Shown: positions 41,899 through 52,401 of the stretch, one piece after another | How the letters are laid out: each line of letters starts with the position of its first letter | Numbering within the stretch: the stretch's first letter is position 1 | Assembly: GCF_963664915.1 (NCBI RefSeq) | Contig: NZ_OY761810.1 | Location: 510,661 to 574,660 of the forward strand | Direction of reading: 5' to 3' | Length of the DNA stretch: 64,000 nt | From: an uncultured Caproiciproducens sp. | Lineage (GTDB): Bacteria; Bacillota; Clostridia; Oscillospirales; Acutalibacteraceae | Translations under genes and position numbers: made by a program | Notes under the pieces: generated by a model | Seen by the model: the letters and a program-made list of their open reading frames with translations, nothing else | The model's database searches: none | Told to the model about the DNA's origin: nothing

Positions 41899-42165
41899 TT
41901 AAGCCTCCTCTTGTGGAAAACGGCTCTCTGCATTAAAGCTTCGAAGAGCACATCGAATTTCACGGTTGGTCTGCATTGAACCTTCGGCCAGTACGGTTTT
42001 GGTGGCGAAAAGATGTTTCAGCTTCTTCTTTTTCGGGTGGCTGAGGCTGCGGCGCTTACCGTCGCAGATAACTGCTAACTGAGCGTCTGCCTCCAGCACA
42101 GTGAAAAAAACGTTCTTATCGCGTCCCGCGGCCGACCGAACAACCAGTCCTCTGACAAAGTCCAT
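41899..42165 (-). CDS. KOW-domain RNA-binding protein
   Basis: An 88-residue protein with an N-terminal KOW motif (DFVRGLVVRSAAGRDKNVFF) and a basic middle (GKRRSLSHPKKKKLKHL), resembling the L14e/KOW small proteins that Firmicutes keep between map and infA. A role in RNA or ribosome binding is inferred; function is undefined. It is tightly packed between its neighbours (11 and 3 bases). Confidence 0.88.
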   Translation of the reverse strand: MDFVRGLVVRSAAGRDKNVFFTVLEADAQLAVICDGKRRSLSHPKKKKLKHLFATKTVLAEGSMQTNREIRCALRSFNAESRFPQEEA

Positions 42166-42176
42166 CGTTTACCCCC

Positions 42177-42929
42177 TTAATCCGGCAATGTTAAAATAAC
42201 CGGACCTTCCGGGGTGATTGCAATGGAATGCTCAAAGTGTGCGGAAAGCTTGCCGTCTGCGGTAACAGTCGTCCAACCGTCCGCAAGCGTTTTTACTTCC
42301 TTTACACCCTGGTTAATCATTGGTTCAATTGCGATAGTCATGCCTGGCAACAGGCGCACGCCCCTGCCGGGTGTGCCGTAATTAGGAACACTTGGGTCTT
42401 CATGCATCTTCGCACCTACTCCGTGGCCGACATAATCCCGTACCACCGAGTAACCGCGAGCTTCAGCATACCTTTGGACCGCGCTGCCGATATCGCCGAT
42501 GCGTGCACCGACCTTTGCGGCTTTAATGCCTTCAAAAAGGCTTTCGCGTGTTGCATCCATAAGGGCCTGTGCTTCACGGCTTACATCTCCGCATGGAAAA
42601 GTCCACGCGTTATCGCCGACAAAGCCTTCATAAGTTGCGCCTATGTCAATACTGACAATGTCGCCCTGTCTAATAATTTTTCCCTTATGTGGTATGCCGT
42701 GGATAATCACTTCGTTCACGGAAATACATGCGCTTGCCGGAAAACCGCCGTACCCGAGGAACGTGGGCTTCGCACCCTGTTCCTCAATGTATCGGCGGGC
42801 GGCGCGGTCGATTTCCCATGTGGAAACACCGGGTTCGACCATTTCACCGGCCAGCTTTAATGCTCTTGAAGATACCCTGCCCGCTTCCCTCATAAATTTG
42901 AGTTCGCGGCTGGTTTTAAGCACTATCAT
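42177..42929 (-). CDS. map: Methionine aminopeptidase, type I
   Basis: A 250-residue metalloenzyme removing the initiator Met. Metal ligands lie in IVSIDIGATYEGFVGDNAWTF (two Asp), GHGVGAKMHEDP (His), and the later TIAEPMI and HFEHSIAIT (Glu) segments. It follows adk by 2 bases in the standard Firmicutes order. Confidence 0.98.
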   Translation of the reverse strand: MIVLKTSRELKFMREAGRVSSRALKLAGEMVEPGVSTWEIDRAARRYIEEQGAKPTFLGYGGFPASACISVNEVIIHGIPHKGKIIRQGDIVSIDIGATYEGFVGDNAWTFPCGDVSREAQALMDATRESLFEGIKAAKVGARIGDIGSAVQRYAEARGYSVVRDYVGHGVGAKMHEDPSVPNYGTPGRGVRLLPGMTIAIEPMINQGVKEVKTLADGWTTVTADGKLSAHFEHSIAITPEGPVILTLPD

Positions 42930-42931
42930 GA

Positions 42932-43564
42932 TTACGCCTCTAATGCGGCAAGGATCAGTTTTGTGGTATTTGCAACATCCTCTTGCCCTTCAACTGTGCA
43001 AAGCTTGCCCTGTTTGGAATAGTAATCCTTTAGGGGCTCGGTTTGCTCGTGATATACATTTAAGCGCTCTTTCACCGTATCCGGGTGATCGTCCTTGCGC
43101 TGAACTAGGGTGCCGCCGCATTTGCTGCAAACGCCCTCAACATCCGGCTTTTTGTAAAGCAGATGGTAGCTGGCTCCGCAGCTTTCGCAGACACGGCGTC
43201 CGGACATACGCAGCACAATCGTCTCGTCAGGAACCTCGATATCGATTACCCTGTCAATACGAATGCCCATTTTGTCCAGAGCCTCGGCCTGGGGAATCGT
43301 GCGCGGAAAACCATCCAGAACAAACCCGTTGCTGCAGTCATCATTGGCTAAACGCTCCTGAATGATGCCGATCACAACCTCATCGGGAACAAGTTTTCCC
43401 GCATCCATAAAGGATTTTGCGCGAACTCCCATTTCAGTGCCGCTTTTCAGCGCTTCACGGATAATATTGCCCGTAGAAATCGCAGGAATGTTAAAACGCC
43501 CGCAGATAACTTCTGCCTGCGTGCCCTTGCCGGCGCCGGGGGCGCCGAGAAGAATCAGATTCAT
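42932..43564 (-). CDS. adk: Adenylate kinase, zinc-lid form
   Basis: A 210-residue kinase interconverting ATP plus AMP with 2 ADP. LLGAPGAGKGTQAEVI is the P-loop, DGFPRTIPQAEAL the AMP site, and the LID has a zinc-type CESCG and CSKCG. The zinc lid is typical of Gram-positive enzymes. It follows secY by about 17 bases. Confidence 0.98.
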   Translation of the reverse strand: MNLILLGAPGAGKGTQAEVICGRFNIPAISTGNIIREALKSGTEMGVRAKSFMDAGKLVPDEVVIGIIQERLANDDCSNGFVLDGFPRTIPQAEALDKMGIRIDRVIDIEVPDETIVLRMSGRRVCESCGASYHLLYKKPDVEGVCSKCGGTLVQRKDDHPDTVKERLNVYHEQTEPLKDYYSKQGKLCTVEGQEDVANTTKLILAALEA

Positions 43565-43580
43565 ATTCTCTCACTCCTTA

Positions 43581-44915
43581 TCAATCAAGGAAGCCTTTGT
43601 AGTGGCGCATCATCATTTGCGACTCCATCTGCTTTACGGTTTCAAGTGCAACACCAACCAAAATCAGGATGGATGTTCCGCCGAGCGACATGTTGCGCAT
43701 GCCGGTTGCGGCGCCGTAAGCAATTGGCAAAAGAGCGATGACCGCAAGAAACAATGCTCCAATTAAGGTGATTTTTGAAAGAATCTTCGCAATAAAGTCA
43801 GAAGTCGGCTTGCCGGGACGGATTCCCGGGATTGTGCCATTGTTCTGACGAAGATTATTGGCCATCTCTATCGGATTATACTGAATTGTTACATAGAAAT
43901 AAGCAAACATGATAATCAGTAAGAAATAGACAAACGAATACAGCCATCCGGTTGACGAGAAAGCATCAAAAAAGCTTTTCCAGAATCCGGTTGTTACCTT
44001 ATTGCCGAGGAACAGCTGAATCGTACTGGGAATTGAGAGAATGGAACTTGCAAAAATAATAGGCATAACGCCGGACATGCCAACCTTGATCGGAATATGA
44101 CTGCTTTGACCGCCGTACATTTTTCTGCCGACCACGCGTTTTGCGTACTGGACAGGGATGCGGCGCTCAGCATCGTTCATAAACACGATAACCCAGATTA
44201 CCGCCAGGAAAACCACTGCGAACATCGGTACAAAGAAATAATACTTGCCGTATGTTGAAGCATCCTGGTTCGCGGCCTGTATATACTGGCCGAGCATGCT
44301 GATTGTGTGCGGCATTCTTGCCACAATACCGGAAAACAGTAAAATAGAAATACCGTTTCCAATACCTTTTTGGTTGATTTGCTCGCCCAGCCACATCATC
44401 AATGCGGTACCTGCGGTAAACGCCATAATGATGACAAAAGCAGCGAACACTTCCTGCCAGCCTTTGGTATACTTCGCAATTGCAACGCCCTGATAGGAGC
44501 TGTTGCGCAGGTAGAAGAAATATGCGGTACCCTGAATCAAACCGAGACCGACGGTGACGTAGCGGGTCATGGTGCCAATTTTCTTGCGGCCCTCTTCGCC
44601 CTCTTTTGCCAGTCTTTCAAGCGCCGGAATTGCAACTGTTAAGAGCTGCATAATAATGGAGCTGTTGATATAGGGTGTAACACTCATTGCAAACAGAGTA
44701 CCGTTTGCAAAAGCGCCGCCGGACAGCATATCAAGGTAGCTCAGTGCCGAACCGGTTTTGTCAACCGTAGTCATCAGTCCCTTTAATGCGGTAACATTGA
44801 GGAACGGAACCGGAATAACGGCACCGAAACGAAAAACCATGATGATGAACAGCGTAAACAAAATCTTCTTGCGAAGATCGGGGATGGCCCAGGCATTCTT
44901 AATTGTATTAAACAA
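43581..44915 (-). CDS. secY: Protein translocase subunit SecY
   Basis: A 444-residue ten-helix membrane protein forming the core of the Sec channel. FRFGAVIPVPFLN opens the N-terminal half, GIGNGISILLFSGI lies in the middle and NNLRQNNGTIPGIRPG near the C-terminal end. It follows rplO by 1 base. Confidence 0.98.
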   Translation of the reverse strand: MFNTIKNAWAIPDLRKKILFTLFIIMVFRFGAVIPVPFLNVTALKGLMTTVDKTGSALSYLDMLSGGAFANGTLFAMSVTPYINSSIIMQLLTVAIPALERLAKEGEEGRKKIGTMTRYVTVGLGLIQGTAYFFYLRNSSYQGVAIAKYTKGWQEVFAAFVIIMAFTAGTALMMWLGEQINQKGIGNGISILLFSGIVARMPHTISMLGQYIQAANQDASTYGKYYFFVPMFAVVFLAVIWVIVFMNDAERRIPVQYAKRVVGRKMYGGQSSHIPIKVGMSGVMPIIFASSILSIPSTIQLFLGNKVTTGFWKSFFDAFSSTGWLYSFVYFLLIIMFAYFYVTIQYNPIEMANNLRQNNGTIPGIRPGKPTSDFIAKILSKITLIGALFLAVIALLPIAYGAATGMRNMSLGGTSILILVGVALETVKQMESQMMMRHYKGFLD

Positions 44916-44916
44916 C

Positions 44917-45357
44917 TTAGATCACCTCTGCCTTCCCACCCGCGGTCTCTATCTTTTGCTTCGCAGCCTCGGAATAAGCAGTAACCTTTACCATTAATTT
45001 CTTTGTCAAATTGCCGTTACCAAGAATTTTAATCCCGTCACAGCATGTTTTAACAATACCCGAGTCAATCAACGCCTGTGTGTCAACCACGGAGCCGTCT
45101 TCGAACTTATCGAGTGTGCCAATATTCACAGTGACAATGGTTTTAGCAAAAACATTGTTGAAACCTCTTTTTGGGATACGCCTCTGCAAAGGCATTTGGC
45201 CGCCTTCAAATCCTGGACGCATTCCTCTGCCCGCTCTGGCCTTTTGACCTTTATGGCCCTTGCCGGCAGTTTTTCCCTGACCTGAACCGTGTCCTCTGCC
45301 GATACGCTTTGGTTCCTTAGTGGAACCGGGTACCGCAGTTAGTTCATGCAACTTCAT
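44917..45357 (-). CDS. rplO: Ribosomal protein L15
   Basis: A 146-residue L15 protein. The glycine-rich basic N-terminal half reads [22 protein letters not shown] and the C-terminal domain covers [14 protein letters not shown]. It binds 23S rRNA late in 50S assembly. It stands between rpmD and secY. Confidence 0.98.
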   Translation of the reverse strand: MKLHELTAVPGSTKEPKRIGRGHGSGQGKTAGKGHKGQKARAGRGMRPGFEGGQMPLQRRIPKRGFNNVFAKTIVTVNIGTLDKFEDGSVVDTQALIDSGIVKTCCDGIKILGNGNLTKKLMVKVTAYSEAAKQKIETAGGKAEVI

Positions 45358-45375
45358 TTACTCGCACCTCCTTGC

Positions 45376-45555
45376 TTACGCTTTGCTTACCTCGATGAGG
45401 TGGATTATCTTGGCCACCTTGCCTTTGGTCTGGTCATTTTCAGGCTGTACAGAAGAGTCGCCTATTTTAAAAAGACCAAGGGCCTGGGCGGTTGCAATCT
45501 GGTCCTTTTTGCTGCCGATAAGACTTTTTATCAGCTTTACTTGAAGCTGTGCCAT
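45376..45555 (-). CDS. rpmD: Ribosomal protein L30
   Basis: A 59-residue L30 protein: AQLQVKLIKSLIGSKKDQI then ALGLFKIGDSSVQ, standard length. It starts at ATG 45555 and lies between rpsE and rplO. Confidence 0.97.
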   Translation of the reverse strand: MAQLQVKLIKSLIGSKKDQIATAQALGLFKIGDSSVQPENDQTKGKVAKIIHLIEVSKA

Positions 45556-45571
45556 ATTGCTACCCCCTTTA

Positions 45572-46069
45572 TTATAAAATATCTTTTACAGACTTGCCGC
45601 GTGTTGCAGCGACTTCAGCGGCTGTACGCAGCTTAGACATGCCGTCTAAGGTTGCTCTGACTACATTACATGGGTTGTTGGAACGCAGGGCCTTTGTTCT
45701 GATATCCCTGATGCCAATCGCTTCGACAACCGCACGAACCGGACCGCCGGCAATAACGCCGGTACCGGGAGCAGCAGGTTTCATTAAAACTCTGCCGGCA
45801 CCGTATGCGCCGATGATTTCGTGTGGAATGGTGGAGCCGCGCATTGCAACCTTAATCAGGTTCTTTTTCGCGTCTTCAATGCCCTTGCGGATTGCATCGG
45901 GAACTTCGCCCGACTTTCCGATACCGAAACCGACTGTACCGTTTCCGTCGCCTACTACTACAAGAGCAGCAAACTTGAAGATACGTCCGCCTTTTACGGT
46001 CTTAGATACACGATTAATAGCAACTACATGTTCTTTGAGATCCATAGATGTTGCGTCAATTCTAGCCAA
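45572..46069 (-). CDS. rpsE: Ribosomal protein S5
   Basis: A 165-residue S5 protein. The double-stranded RNA-binding part has [19 protein letters not shown] and [17 protein letters not shown], and the second domain [19 protein letters not shown]. It contributes to decoding accuracy. Confidence 0.98.
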   Translation of the reverse strand: MARIDATSMDLKEHVVAINRVSKTVKGGRIFKFAALVVVGDGNGTVGFGIGKSGEVPDAIRKGIEDAKKNLIKVAMRGSTIPHEIIGAYGAGRVLMKPAAPGTGVIAGGPVRAVVEAIGIRDIRTKALRSNNPCNVVRATLDGMSKLRTAAEVAATRGKSVKDIL

Positions 46070-46084
46070 AAGTATTCCTCCTTC

Positions 46085-46444
46085 TTAGAACTTGAGGCCG
46101 CCCTCACGGGCGCCTTCGGCCAGCTCTTTGACGCGGCCGTGGAAAATATAGCCGCCGCGGTCAAATACGACCTCGGTTATGCCCTTTTCAGCGGCACGTT
46201 TGGCAATAAGCTCGCCAACTTTGCGTGCGGCATCTTTGTTTCCGCCATTACCATTGAAATCTTTGTCCAGTGTGGAAGCTGCTGCAAGAGTAACTCCCTT
46301 TACATCGTCGATAATCTGGGCGTAGATATTGGTGGTAGAGCGAAACACATTCAGGCGTGGGCACTCTGTTGTGCCGGAAATTTTACCGCGCACCCTGCGG
46401 TGACGGTTAAGTCTGGCTTTGTTTGTGTCAGTCTTATTCACCAT
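46085..46444 (-). CDS. rplR: Ribosomal protein L18
   Basis: A 119-residue 5S rRNA-binding protein with [33 protein letters not shown] and [23 protein letters not shown]. It lies between rplF and rpsE. Confidence 0.98.
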   Translation of the reverse strand: MVNKTDTNKARLNRHRRVRGKISGTTECPRLNVFRSTTNIYAQIIDDVKGVTLAAASTLDKDFNGNGGNKDAARKVGELIAKRAAEKGITEVVFDRGGYIFHGRVKELAEGAREGGLKF

Positions 46445-46462
46445 TTGTTATTCACTCCTTAC

Positions 46463-47011
46463 TTACTTCTTAGCGCCCTTACCGGCTTTGCCTTCCTTAT
46501 GGCGGACAAATTCGCCAGTGTATCGAATACCCTTGCCCTTGTACGGCTCCGGCGGACGTTTTTCACGCACTTCTGCGGCAAACTGACCAACCTGTTGCTT
46601 ATCCGGGCCCGATATTACGATTTTGTTAGCAGTTGGGCACTCGATGGAAATACCATCGATTTCAGGAACAATAACCTGATGAGAATAACCAAGATTCATC
46701 ACAAGATTCTTGCCCTGTTTTAATACACGGTAGCCGACGCCCAAAACGTCAAGATCTTTTTTAAAGCCCTCCGTAACACCTACAACCATGTTGTGGATCA
46801 GCGTACGGGTTAAACCGTGCAGGGATTTGTTCTCTTTTTCGTCGTCAGGGCGTGTTACGAGCACTTCGCTTTCATTTACAGAAACACTCATGTTATGGTG
46901 AATCTTCTGCGTAAGCGTGCCCTTCGGTCCCTTGACCGTGATGACGTTGCCGTCAACCTGAACGGTGACGCCAGCGGGAATATTTATGGGTTTTCTTCCA
47001 ATTCGCGACAT
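46463..47011 (-). CDS. rplF: Ribosomal protein L6
   Basis: A 182-residue L6 protein: SRIGRKPINIPAGVTV at the start and GPDKQQVGQFAAEVREKRPPEPYKGKG near the end. It binds near the GTPase centre of the large subunit. Confidence 0.98.
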   Translation of the reverse strand: MSRIGRKPINIPAGVTVQVDGNVITVKGPKGTLTQKIHHNMSVSVNESEVLVTRPDDEKENKSLHGLTRTLIHNMVVGVTEGFKKDLDVLGVGYRVLKQGKNLVMNLGYSHQVIVPEIDGISIECPTANKIVISGPDKQQVGQFAAEVREKRPPEPYKGKGIRYTGEFVRHKEGKAGKGAKK

Positions 47012-47026
47012 TACTGCACCCCCTTG

Positions 47027-47425
47027 TTACCAGATAAATGCGAGGACTTCTCCGCCGATATTCTCTTTGCGGGCCTGACGATCGGTCATGATGCCCTTAG
47101 AAGTAGAAATGATGGCGACGCCGAGGCCCTTTAAGACCTTTGGCAGTTCCTCTGCGTTGGAATAGATACGAAGGCCTGGCTTACTGACTCTGCGCAGACC
47201 GTTGATGGCGGAGGTTTTGTTCTCGCCATACTTAAGATTCACCTTAATGATGCCCTGTTTGCCGTCCTCTGTTACCGTATAATTCTTAACATATCCTTCA
47301 TCAACAAGAATCTGCACTATGGCCTTTTTCATGTTGGAAGCGGGAATGTCAACCGAATCGTGCTTTGCAGAATTTGCATTGCGAATACGGGTGAGCAAAT
47401 CAGCAATTGTATCTGTAATTTGCAT
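47027..47425 (-). CDS. rpsH: Ribosomal protein S8
   Basis: A 132-residue S8 protein: [21 protein letters not shown] and the C-terminal [26 protein letters not shown]. It binds the central domain of 16S rRNA and, in Escherichia coli, represses the spc operon; no such site was traced here. Confidence 0.98.
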   Translation of the reverse strand: MQITDTIADLLTRIRNANSAKHDSVDIPASNMKKAIVQILVDEGYVKNYTVTEDGKQGIIKVNLKYGENKTSAINGLRRVSKPGLRIYSNAEELPKVLKGLGVAIISTSKGIMTDRQARKENIGGEVLAFIW

Positions 47426-47448
47426 ACCGTTACCTCCTTAGCTAAGCT

Positions 47449-47634
47449 TTACCAGCTGGCCTTTTTCACGCCCGGAATCTCGCCCTTGTGAGCAAGTTCC
47501 CTAAAGCATATACGGCAAATTCCGAACTTGCGAAGGTAGGCATGCGGCCTGCCACAGATTTTGCATCTGTTGTATTCGCGAGATGAGAATTTCGCAACTC
47601 TTTGTTGCTTGATTTTCATAGAAGTCTTGGCCAC
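47449..47634 (-). CDS. rpsN: Ribosomal protein S14, zinc type
   Basis: A 61-residue S14 of the C+ (zinc) form: CKICG and CRICF give the four Cys ligands. This short type replaces the long S14 of many bacteria and is normal in Firmicutes. It lies between rplE and rpsH. Confidence 0.98.
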   Translation of the reverse strand: MAKTSMKIKQQRVAKFSSREYNRCKICGRPHAYLRKFGICRICFRELAHKGEIPGVKKASW

Positions 47635-47646
47635 AATATTCCCTCC

Positions 47647-48186
47647 TTATTTCGCAAACGGGGCGCCCATGAGTGTTAAGAGCTCTCTGGATTCCTCGTC
47701 GGTGTTTGCGGTCGTTACGAAACAAATATCCATTCCGCGGACCTTGTCAATTTTATCGTATTCGATTTCAGGGAAAATCAGCTGCTCTTTAATGCCCATA
47801 TTGTAATTGCCACGGCCGTCAAATGAGTTCGCGTTGATCCCTCTGAAGTCTCTTACGCGCGGGAGAGCAACATTGAAGAGTCTGTCTAAAAACTCATACA
47901 TTCTGTCGCCTCTGAGTGTTACTTTTACGCCGATATCCATGCCCTCACGGAGCTTGAAGTTTGCAACTGATTTTTTCGCCTTGCAGATCATCGGCTTCTG
48001 GCCGGTAATTGTGGAAATATCAGTTGTAATGGCGTCAATGACTTTTGCGTTTTCTTTTGCTTCGCCGGCGCCTACGTTGATGACGATCTTATCAAGTTTT
48101 GGAATCTGCATAACGCTCTTGTAAGAAAACTTTTTCATCATTGCGGGCGCGACATCCTTTTGGTAATATTCCTTCAGTCTTGCCAT
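47647..48186 (-). CDS. rplE: Ribosomal protein L5
   Basis: A 179-residue L5 protein: [23 protein letters not shown] and the middle [13 protein letters not shown]. It binds 5S rRNA and contacts S13 at a bridge between subunits. Confidence 0.98.
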   Translation of the reverse strand: MARLKEYYQKDVAPAMMKKFSYKSVMQIPKLDKIVINVGAGEAKENAKVIDAITTDISTITGQKPMICKAKKSVANFKLREGMDIGVKVTLRGDRMYEFLDRLFNVALPRVRDFRGINANSFDGRGNYNMGIKEQLIFPEIEYDKIDKVRGMDICFVTTANTDEESRELLTLMGAPFAK

Positions 48187-48202
48187 GTCGTTTTATCCTC
48201 CC

Positions 48203-48523
48203 TTACAGCGCTTCGCCGCATTTTGTACAAATGCGTTCCTTGGTGCCGTCCTCATAAATCTTATGCGAGACACGTGTGGGTTTGCCGCAGCGAGGGCAAA
48301 CGACCTGAACCTTACAGGCGTACAGTGCGCCTTCGGCTTTAATAATACCGCCTTGTTCGCCCATTTTGCGAGCCTTAACATGTTTTGAAACCATGTTGCG
48401 GCCCTCAACAATGACCTTGCCCTCTTCAGGGCTTACGGCCAGAATTTTGCCCTTCTTGCCGCGTTCTTTGCCATTTAAAATGACGACGGTGTCACCCGTT
48501 TTAACATGAACTTTTTTATTCAT
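48203..48523 (-). CDS. rplX: Ribosomal protein L24
   Basis: A 106-residue KOW-fold protein reading VKTGDTVVILNGKERGKKGKI at the N-terminus, with a CPRCG and a C-terminal CTKCG that may bind zinc. It initiates assembly of the large subunit. Confidence 0.97.
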   Translation of the reverse strand: MNKKVHVKTGDTVVILNGKERGKKGKILAVSPEEGKVIVEGRNMVSKHVKARKMGEQGGIIKAEGALYACKVQVVCPRCGKPTRVSHKIYEDGTKERICTKCGEAL

Positions 48524-48538
48524 CAGTGAGCACCTCCC

Positions 48539-48907
48539 TCATAGCACTTCGGGGGCAAGACTTAAAATTTTAAGATAGTCTTTATCACGTAATTCTCTGG
48601 CCACAGGCCCAAAAATACGTGTTCCCCTCGGATTTTTATCGTCTTTGATGAGGACAGCCGCATTTTCGTCAAAGCGGATATATGTTCCATCATCACGGCG
48701 GACGCCAAAAGCAGTGCGAACAATGACTGCCTTAACGACTTCGCCCTTTTTAACAGTGCCGCCCGGGGCCGCTTTTTTAACAGAAGCGACAACTACGTCA
48801 CCAATATTGGCATACCTTCTGCCGGTACCGCCGAGAACGCGGATGCACATAAGCTGCTTCGCGCCGGTGTTGTCGGCAACGTTGAGGTAAGTCTGCTGTT
48901 GTATCAC
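48539..48907 (-). CDS. rplN: Ribosomal protein L14
   Basis: A 122-residue L14 protein: [19 protein letters not shown] and [17 protein letters not shown]. It sits at the subunit interface. Confidence 0.98.
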   Translation of the reverse strand: MIQQQTYLNVADNTGAKQLMCIRVLGGTGRRYANIGDVVVASVKKAAPGGTVKKGEVVKAVIVRTAFGVRRDDGTYIRFDENAAVLIKDDKNPRGTRIFGPVARELRDKDYLKILSLAPEVL

Positions 48908-48937
48908 AGTGCGTTCCTCCTTTGCTGAAAGCCAAAA

Positions 48938-49195
48938 TTATTTGGCTTTCTCTAAAATCTCGACGAGACGCCATCTTTTCTCTTTGCTGAGGGGACGGGT
49001 CTCCATCACACGCACGCGGTCACCGATTGTGCATTCATTGTTCTCATCATGTGCCTTCAGCTTCACGGTACGTTTTATAATTTTGTTGTAAAGCGGATGC
49101 TTTACTCTGTTCTCTATTGCAACGACGATAGTCTTATCCATCTTGTTGCTGACGACCTTGCCAACCTCTGCTTTTCTAATATTCCTATCGCTCAC
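48938..49195 (-). CDS. rpsQ: Ribosomal protein S17
   Basis: An 85-residue S17 protein: [39 protein letters not shown] and [20 protein letters not shown]. It binds 16S rRNA early in assembly. Confidence 0.98.
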   Translation of the reverse strand: MSDRNIRKAEVGKVVSNKMDKTIVVAIENRVKHPLYNKIIKRTVKLKAHDENNECTIGDRVRVMETRPLSKEKRWRLVEILEKAK

Positions 49196-49214
49196 AGATT
49201 AATCCTCCCTTCCG

Positions 49215-49421
49215 TTACGCATTTGCGCTGTCCTTGATTTCAATCTCGCGCAAAACTGTTTTTACACGGGCGATATCCTTCTTCACAGCGGAGACACGCA
49301 TCGGGTTATCGAGCTGATTAATGGCAAGTTGGAAACGCAGGTTGAAAAGCTCGGCCTTGAGGTCCTTTAGCTTACTTTCAAGCTCTGCTACATTGGATTC
49401 TCTGACTTCTGAGGCCTTCAT
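49215..49421 (-). CDS. rpmC: Ribosomal protein L29
   Basis: A 68-residue helical protein: [20 protein letters not shown] and the [16 protein letters not shown] motif. It lies by the exit tunnel. Its start overlaps the rplP stop by 1 base. Confidence 0.98.
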   Translation of the reverse strand: MKASEVRESNVAELESKLKDLKAELFNLRFQLAINQLDNPMRVSAVKKDIARVKTVLREIEIKDSANA

Positions 49422-49846
49422 TACTGCTCACCACCCGTTTCTTCCTTCTTAACAAACTTGCACTTAATCGGCAGTTTGTTTGACGCCAGACGCAAAGCTT
49501 CTCTCGCAGTTTCCTCGGAAATTCCGCCGATTTCAAACATGACTCTGCCCGGTTTCACGACTGCGACCCAGTATTCAGGGGAACCTTTACCGGAGCCCAT
49601 GCGGGTTTCAGCAGGCTTCTGGGTGATTGGCTTGTCTGGGAAAATCTTTATCCATACCTGACCAAATCTTTTGCAGTAACGTGTCATGGCGACACGGGCT
49701 GCTTCTATTTGGTTTGAGGTGATCCACGCCGGCTGTAAGGCCTGAAGGCCGAAATCGCCGTAAGTTACCTTGTTACCGCGGTAGCATTTACCGGTCATAC
49801 GACCGCGATGCACCTTGCGATATTTTACACGTTTAGGCAACAGCAT
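49421..49846 (-). CDS. rplP: Ribosomal protein L16
   Basis: A 141-residue L16 protein: [20 protein letters not shown] and the [21 protein letters not shown] region that contacts A-site tRNA. Its start overlaps the rpsC stop by 1 base. Confidence 0.98.
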   Translation of the reverse strand: MLLPKRVKYRKVHRGRMTGKCYRGNKVTYGDFGLQALQPAWITSNQIEAARVAMTRYCKRFGQVWIKIFPDKPITQKPAETRMGSGKGSPEYWVAVVKPGRVMFEIGGISEETAREALRLASNKLPIKCKFVKKEETGGEQ

Positions 49847-50511
49847 TATTTACTGCCTCCTTCCTTACGAGGCTTGCGGTTGTCCACAAGGACTTCGCCT
49901 CTGTAAATCCAGACCTTAACGCCAATACGGCCATAGGTTGTAGCAGCCTCGGCGAAACCGTAGTCGATATCGGCTCTAATTGTCTGAAGTGGAATTGTAC
50001 CGTCATGGTACTGCTCGCGTCTGGCAATTTCAGCACCGCCCAAACGACCGGACACCTGGGTTTTAATACCCTTGGCGCCAAGCTTCATGGCGCGGCCGAT
50101 GCACTGTTTCATGGCGCGGCGGAAAGAAATTCTTTTTTCGAGCTGCTGAGCGATATTCTCAGCGACAAGCTGAGCATTTAAGTCAGGGGATTTAACCTCT
50201 ACAATATTAATTGTAACAGGCTTCTTGAGGATGCTCTCGCACTGAAGACGGAGTTTCTCAATTTCTGTGCCGCCCCTGCCGATTACCATTCCTGGTTTAG
50301 CGCAGTGAACATGAACGCGCACTTTGGAAGCATCACGCTCAATTTCAATTTTTGGTATGCCTGCCGGATAAAGCTGCTTCTTCAGCACCTTGCGCAGGTT
50401 GTAGTCTTCAACGAGGGTATCGCCGAAAACATTGTCCTTCGCGAACCAGCGGGAATCCCAGTCTTTAATTACGCCCACGCGAAACCCGTGGGGATTTATT
50501 TTCTGGCCCAT
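49846..50511 (-). CDS. rpsC: Ribosomal protein S3
   Basis: A 221-residue S3 protein: [22 protein letters not shown], a KH domain ([19 protein letters not shown]) and the C-terminal [12 protein letters not shown]. It lies at the mRNA entry tunnel. Confidence 0.98.
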   Translation of the reverse strand: MGQKINPHGFRVGVIKDWDSRWFAKDNVFGDTLVEDYNLRKVLKKQLYPAGIPKIEIERDASKVRVHVHCAKPGMVIGRGGTEIEKLRLQCESILKKPVTINIVEVKSPDLNAQLVAENIAQQLEKRISFRRAMKQCIGRAMKLGAKGIKTQVSGRLGGAEIARREQYHDGTIPLQTIRADIDYGFAEAATTYGRIGVKVWIYRGEVLVDNRKPRKEGGSK

Positions 50512-50531
50512 AGTTTACCTCCTCTTCCGCC

Positions 50532-50867
50532 TTATTCTTTTTCCTTGAGCACGAGGGTAACGTGCGAAGATCTTTTTTTAATCTGAAATGCGCGACCCTG
50601 CGCTCTTGGACGGATGCGCTTGAGGATCGGGCCCGGACTTACGAAGCATTCTGCTACGTAGAGTCTGGAAACATCCATATTGTGGTTATTCTCAGCATTA
50701 GCCATGGCCGACTTCAATAACTTAGTCAGATATTCTGTAGCGGCCTTTGGTGTATTCTTGAGGATAGCCATTGCAACGTCTGCCGGCTTGTTGCGAATGA
50801 GGTCAAGCACGATCTGGACCTTGCGGGGTGAAATACGGGCGTATTTTAGATAAGCCCTTGCTTCCAT
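50532..50867 (-). CDS. rplV: Ribosomal protein L22
   Basis: A 111-residue L22 protein: ARAYLKYARISPRKVQIVLDLI and the tail PRAQGRAFQIKKRSSHVTLVL, whose loop lines the exit tunnel. ATG 50867 is preferred, 8 bases after AAAGGAG; the upstream GTG at 50876 overlaps that site. Confidence 0.97.
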   Translation of the reverse strand: MEARAYLKYARISPRKVQIVLDLIRNKPADVAMAILKNTPKAATEYLTKLLKSAMANAENNHNMDVSRLYVAECFVSPGPILKRIRPRAQGRAFQIKKRSSHVTLVLKEKE

Positions 50868-50888
50868 GCTATACACTCCTTTCGGCCG

Positions 50889-51170
50889 TTATCTTGTCGG
50901 CGCTGATGTTTTTGAACCGGAATGTCCCTTAAAGGTTCTGGTTGGCGCAAACTCACCGAGCTTGTGTCCTACCATATCTTCCGTCACATATACCGGAACA
51001 TGTTTGCGGCCGTCGTGGACCGCGATTGTATGACCAACGAAATCAGGGAAAATGATGGAGGCTCTGCTCCATGTCTTGATGATTTTCTTTTCGCCGGCCG
51101 CGTTCATTGCCTGAATCCTTTTAAGCAGCACAGGCTGAACATAAGGACCCTTTTTTATGCTTCTGCCCAT
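50889..51170 (-). CDS. rpsS: Ribosomal protein S19
   Basis: A 93-residue S19 protein: [21 protein letters not shown], then [22 protein letters not shown] and [12 protein letters not shown]. It lies in the 30S head. Confidence 0.98.
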   Translation of the reverse strand: MGRSIKKGPYVQPVLLKRIQAMNAAGEKKIIKTWSRASIIFPDFVGHTIAVHDGRKHVPVYVTEDMVGHKLGEFAPTRTFKGHSGSKTSAPTR

Positions 51171-51196
51171 AGATGATAAGCTCCTTTCTGTACGCC

Positions 51197-52030
51197 TTAT
51201 TTGCCGTTTCTACGCTTGACGATAAATTTATCGGAGCGGTTGTGGTGGGAACGAGTCTTGTAGCCAAGAGTCGGCTTGCCCCACGGGGTAACAGGTCCGG
51301 AACGCCCAACAGGGGCTTTGCCTTCGCCGCCGCCGTGTGGATGGTCATTCGGGTTCATAACAGAACCACGGACCGTCGGTCTCCAGCCCATGTGGCGTTT
51401 GCGTCCGGCTTTGCCGAGCTTAACGTTTTCATGGTCTATGTTGCTGACCTGGCCGATTGTGGCCATGCAGTTCACAGGCACATTGCGAAGTTCACCGGAG
51501 GGCAGTCTTAAAAGCGCCATTCCGTTTTCCTTAGCCATCAGCTGAGCCATGTTGCCGGCCGCACGGGCCAGCTGGGCACCCTTGCCCGGGTAAAGCTCAA
51601 CATTGTGGATAAAGGTACCGGTCGGAATATTTTCGAGCGGCAACGCGTTGCCCGGCTTAATATCCGCTGCGGCGCCCGATACAACAACGTCGCCGACTTT
51701 TAAGCCGTTCGGAGCGATGATGTATCTTTTTTCGCCGTCCTCATACTGCACAAGAGCAATAAAGGCTGAACGATTCGGGTCATACTCAATGGTGAGGACG
51801 TTGCCCGGCGCGTCAAACTTCTGACGCTTAAAGTCAATAATACGATACTTTTTACGGTTTCCGCCACCGCGGTGACGAACTGTAATTCTGCCGTAGCTGT
51901 TGCGCCCGGATTTATTGCTGATCGCAGTCAGCAGGTTTTTTTCCGGTGCCACCTTGCTAAGAGCGGAATAGTCCGTAACGGACATATTACGTCTTGAAGC
52001 CGTAGTAGGTTTATAGTTAATAATAGGCAT
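51197..52030 (-). CDS. rplB: Ribosomal protein L2
   Basis: A 277-residue L2 protein: [24 protein letters not shown] and the C-terminal [20 protein letters not shown]. It supports peptidyl transfer and tRNA binding. It follows rplW by about 80 bases. Confidence 0.98.
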   Translation of the reverse strand: MPIINYKPTTASRRNMSVTDYSALSKVAPEKNLLTAISNKSGRNSYGRITVRHRGGGNRKKYRIIDFKRQKFDAPGNVLTIEYDPNRSAFIALVQYEDGEKRYIIAPNGLKVGDVVVSGAAADIKPGNALPLENIPTGTFIHNVELYPGKGAQLARAAGNMAQLMAKENGMALLRLPSGELRNVPVNCMATIGQVSNIDHENVKLGKAGRKRHMGWRPTVRGSVMNPNDHPHGGGEGKAPVGRSGPVTPWGKPTLGYKTRSHHNRSDKFIVKRRNGK

Positions 52031-52110
52031 TTAGGTTTCACACTCCTCATGATGGCTTTGCGGGGATTGCCGTTTCCCCATCCTTGCCTCTGCGTTCATT
52101 CAGGCAGAGC

Positions 52111-52401
52111 TTACATCATGCCTTCAAAAAATTCGATTGTTTTGCTTTCAGCTGTAAGAGTGACGTAAGCCTTTTTCCATGAAGGAGTATAGCCCTCGCT
52201 CTTGCCCTGACGGCGCATCTGGCCTCTTACATGCAGGGTGTTTACCTTGCTGACTTTCACGCCGAAGAGGGTTTCAACCGCTCTTGCAATATCGATTTTT
52301 GTGGCATCCTTGGCAACTTCAAAGGTGTACTTTTTCATGCCAATACCGGCCATGGTTTTTTCAGTGATAATGGGGCGGATAATAATGTCCTGTGCTGTCA
52401 T
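52111..52401 (-). CDS. rplW: Ribosomal protein L23
   Basis: A 96-residue L23 protein: QDIIIRPIITEKTMAGIG, TFEVAKDATKIDIARAVETLF and HVRGQMRRQGKSEG. It docks the signal recognition particle and trigger factor at the exit. It overlaps rplD by 1 base. Confidence 0.98.
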   Translation of the reverse strand: MTAQDIIIRPIITEKTMAGIGMKKYTFEVAKDATKIDIARAVETLFGVKVSKVNTLHVRGQMRRQGKSEGYTPSWKKAYVTLTAESKTIEFFEGMM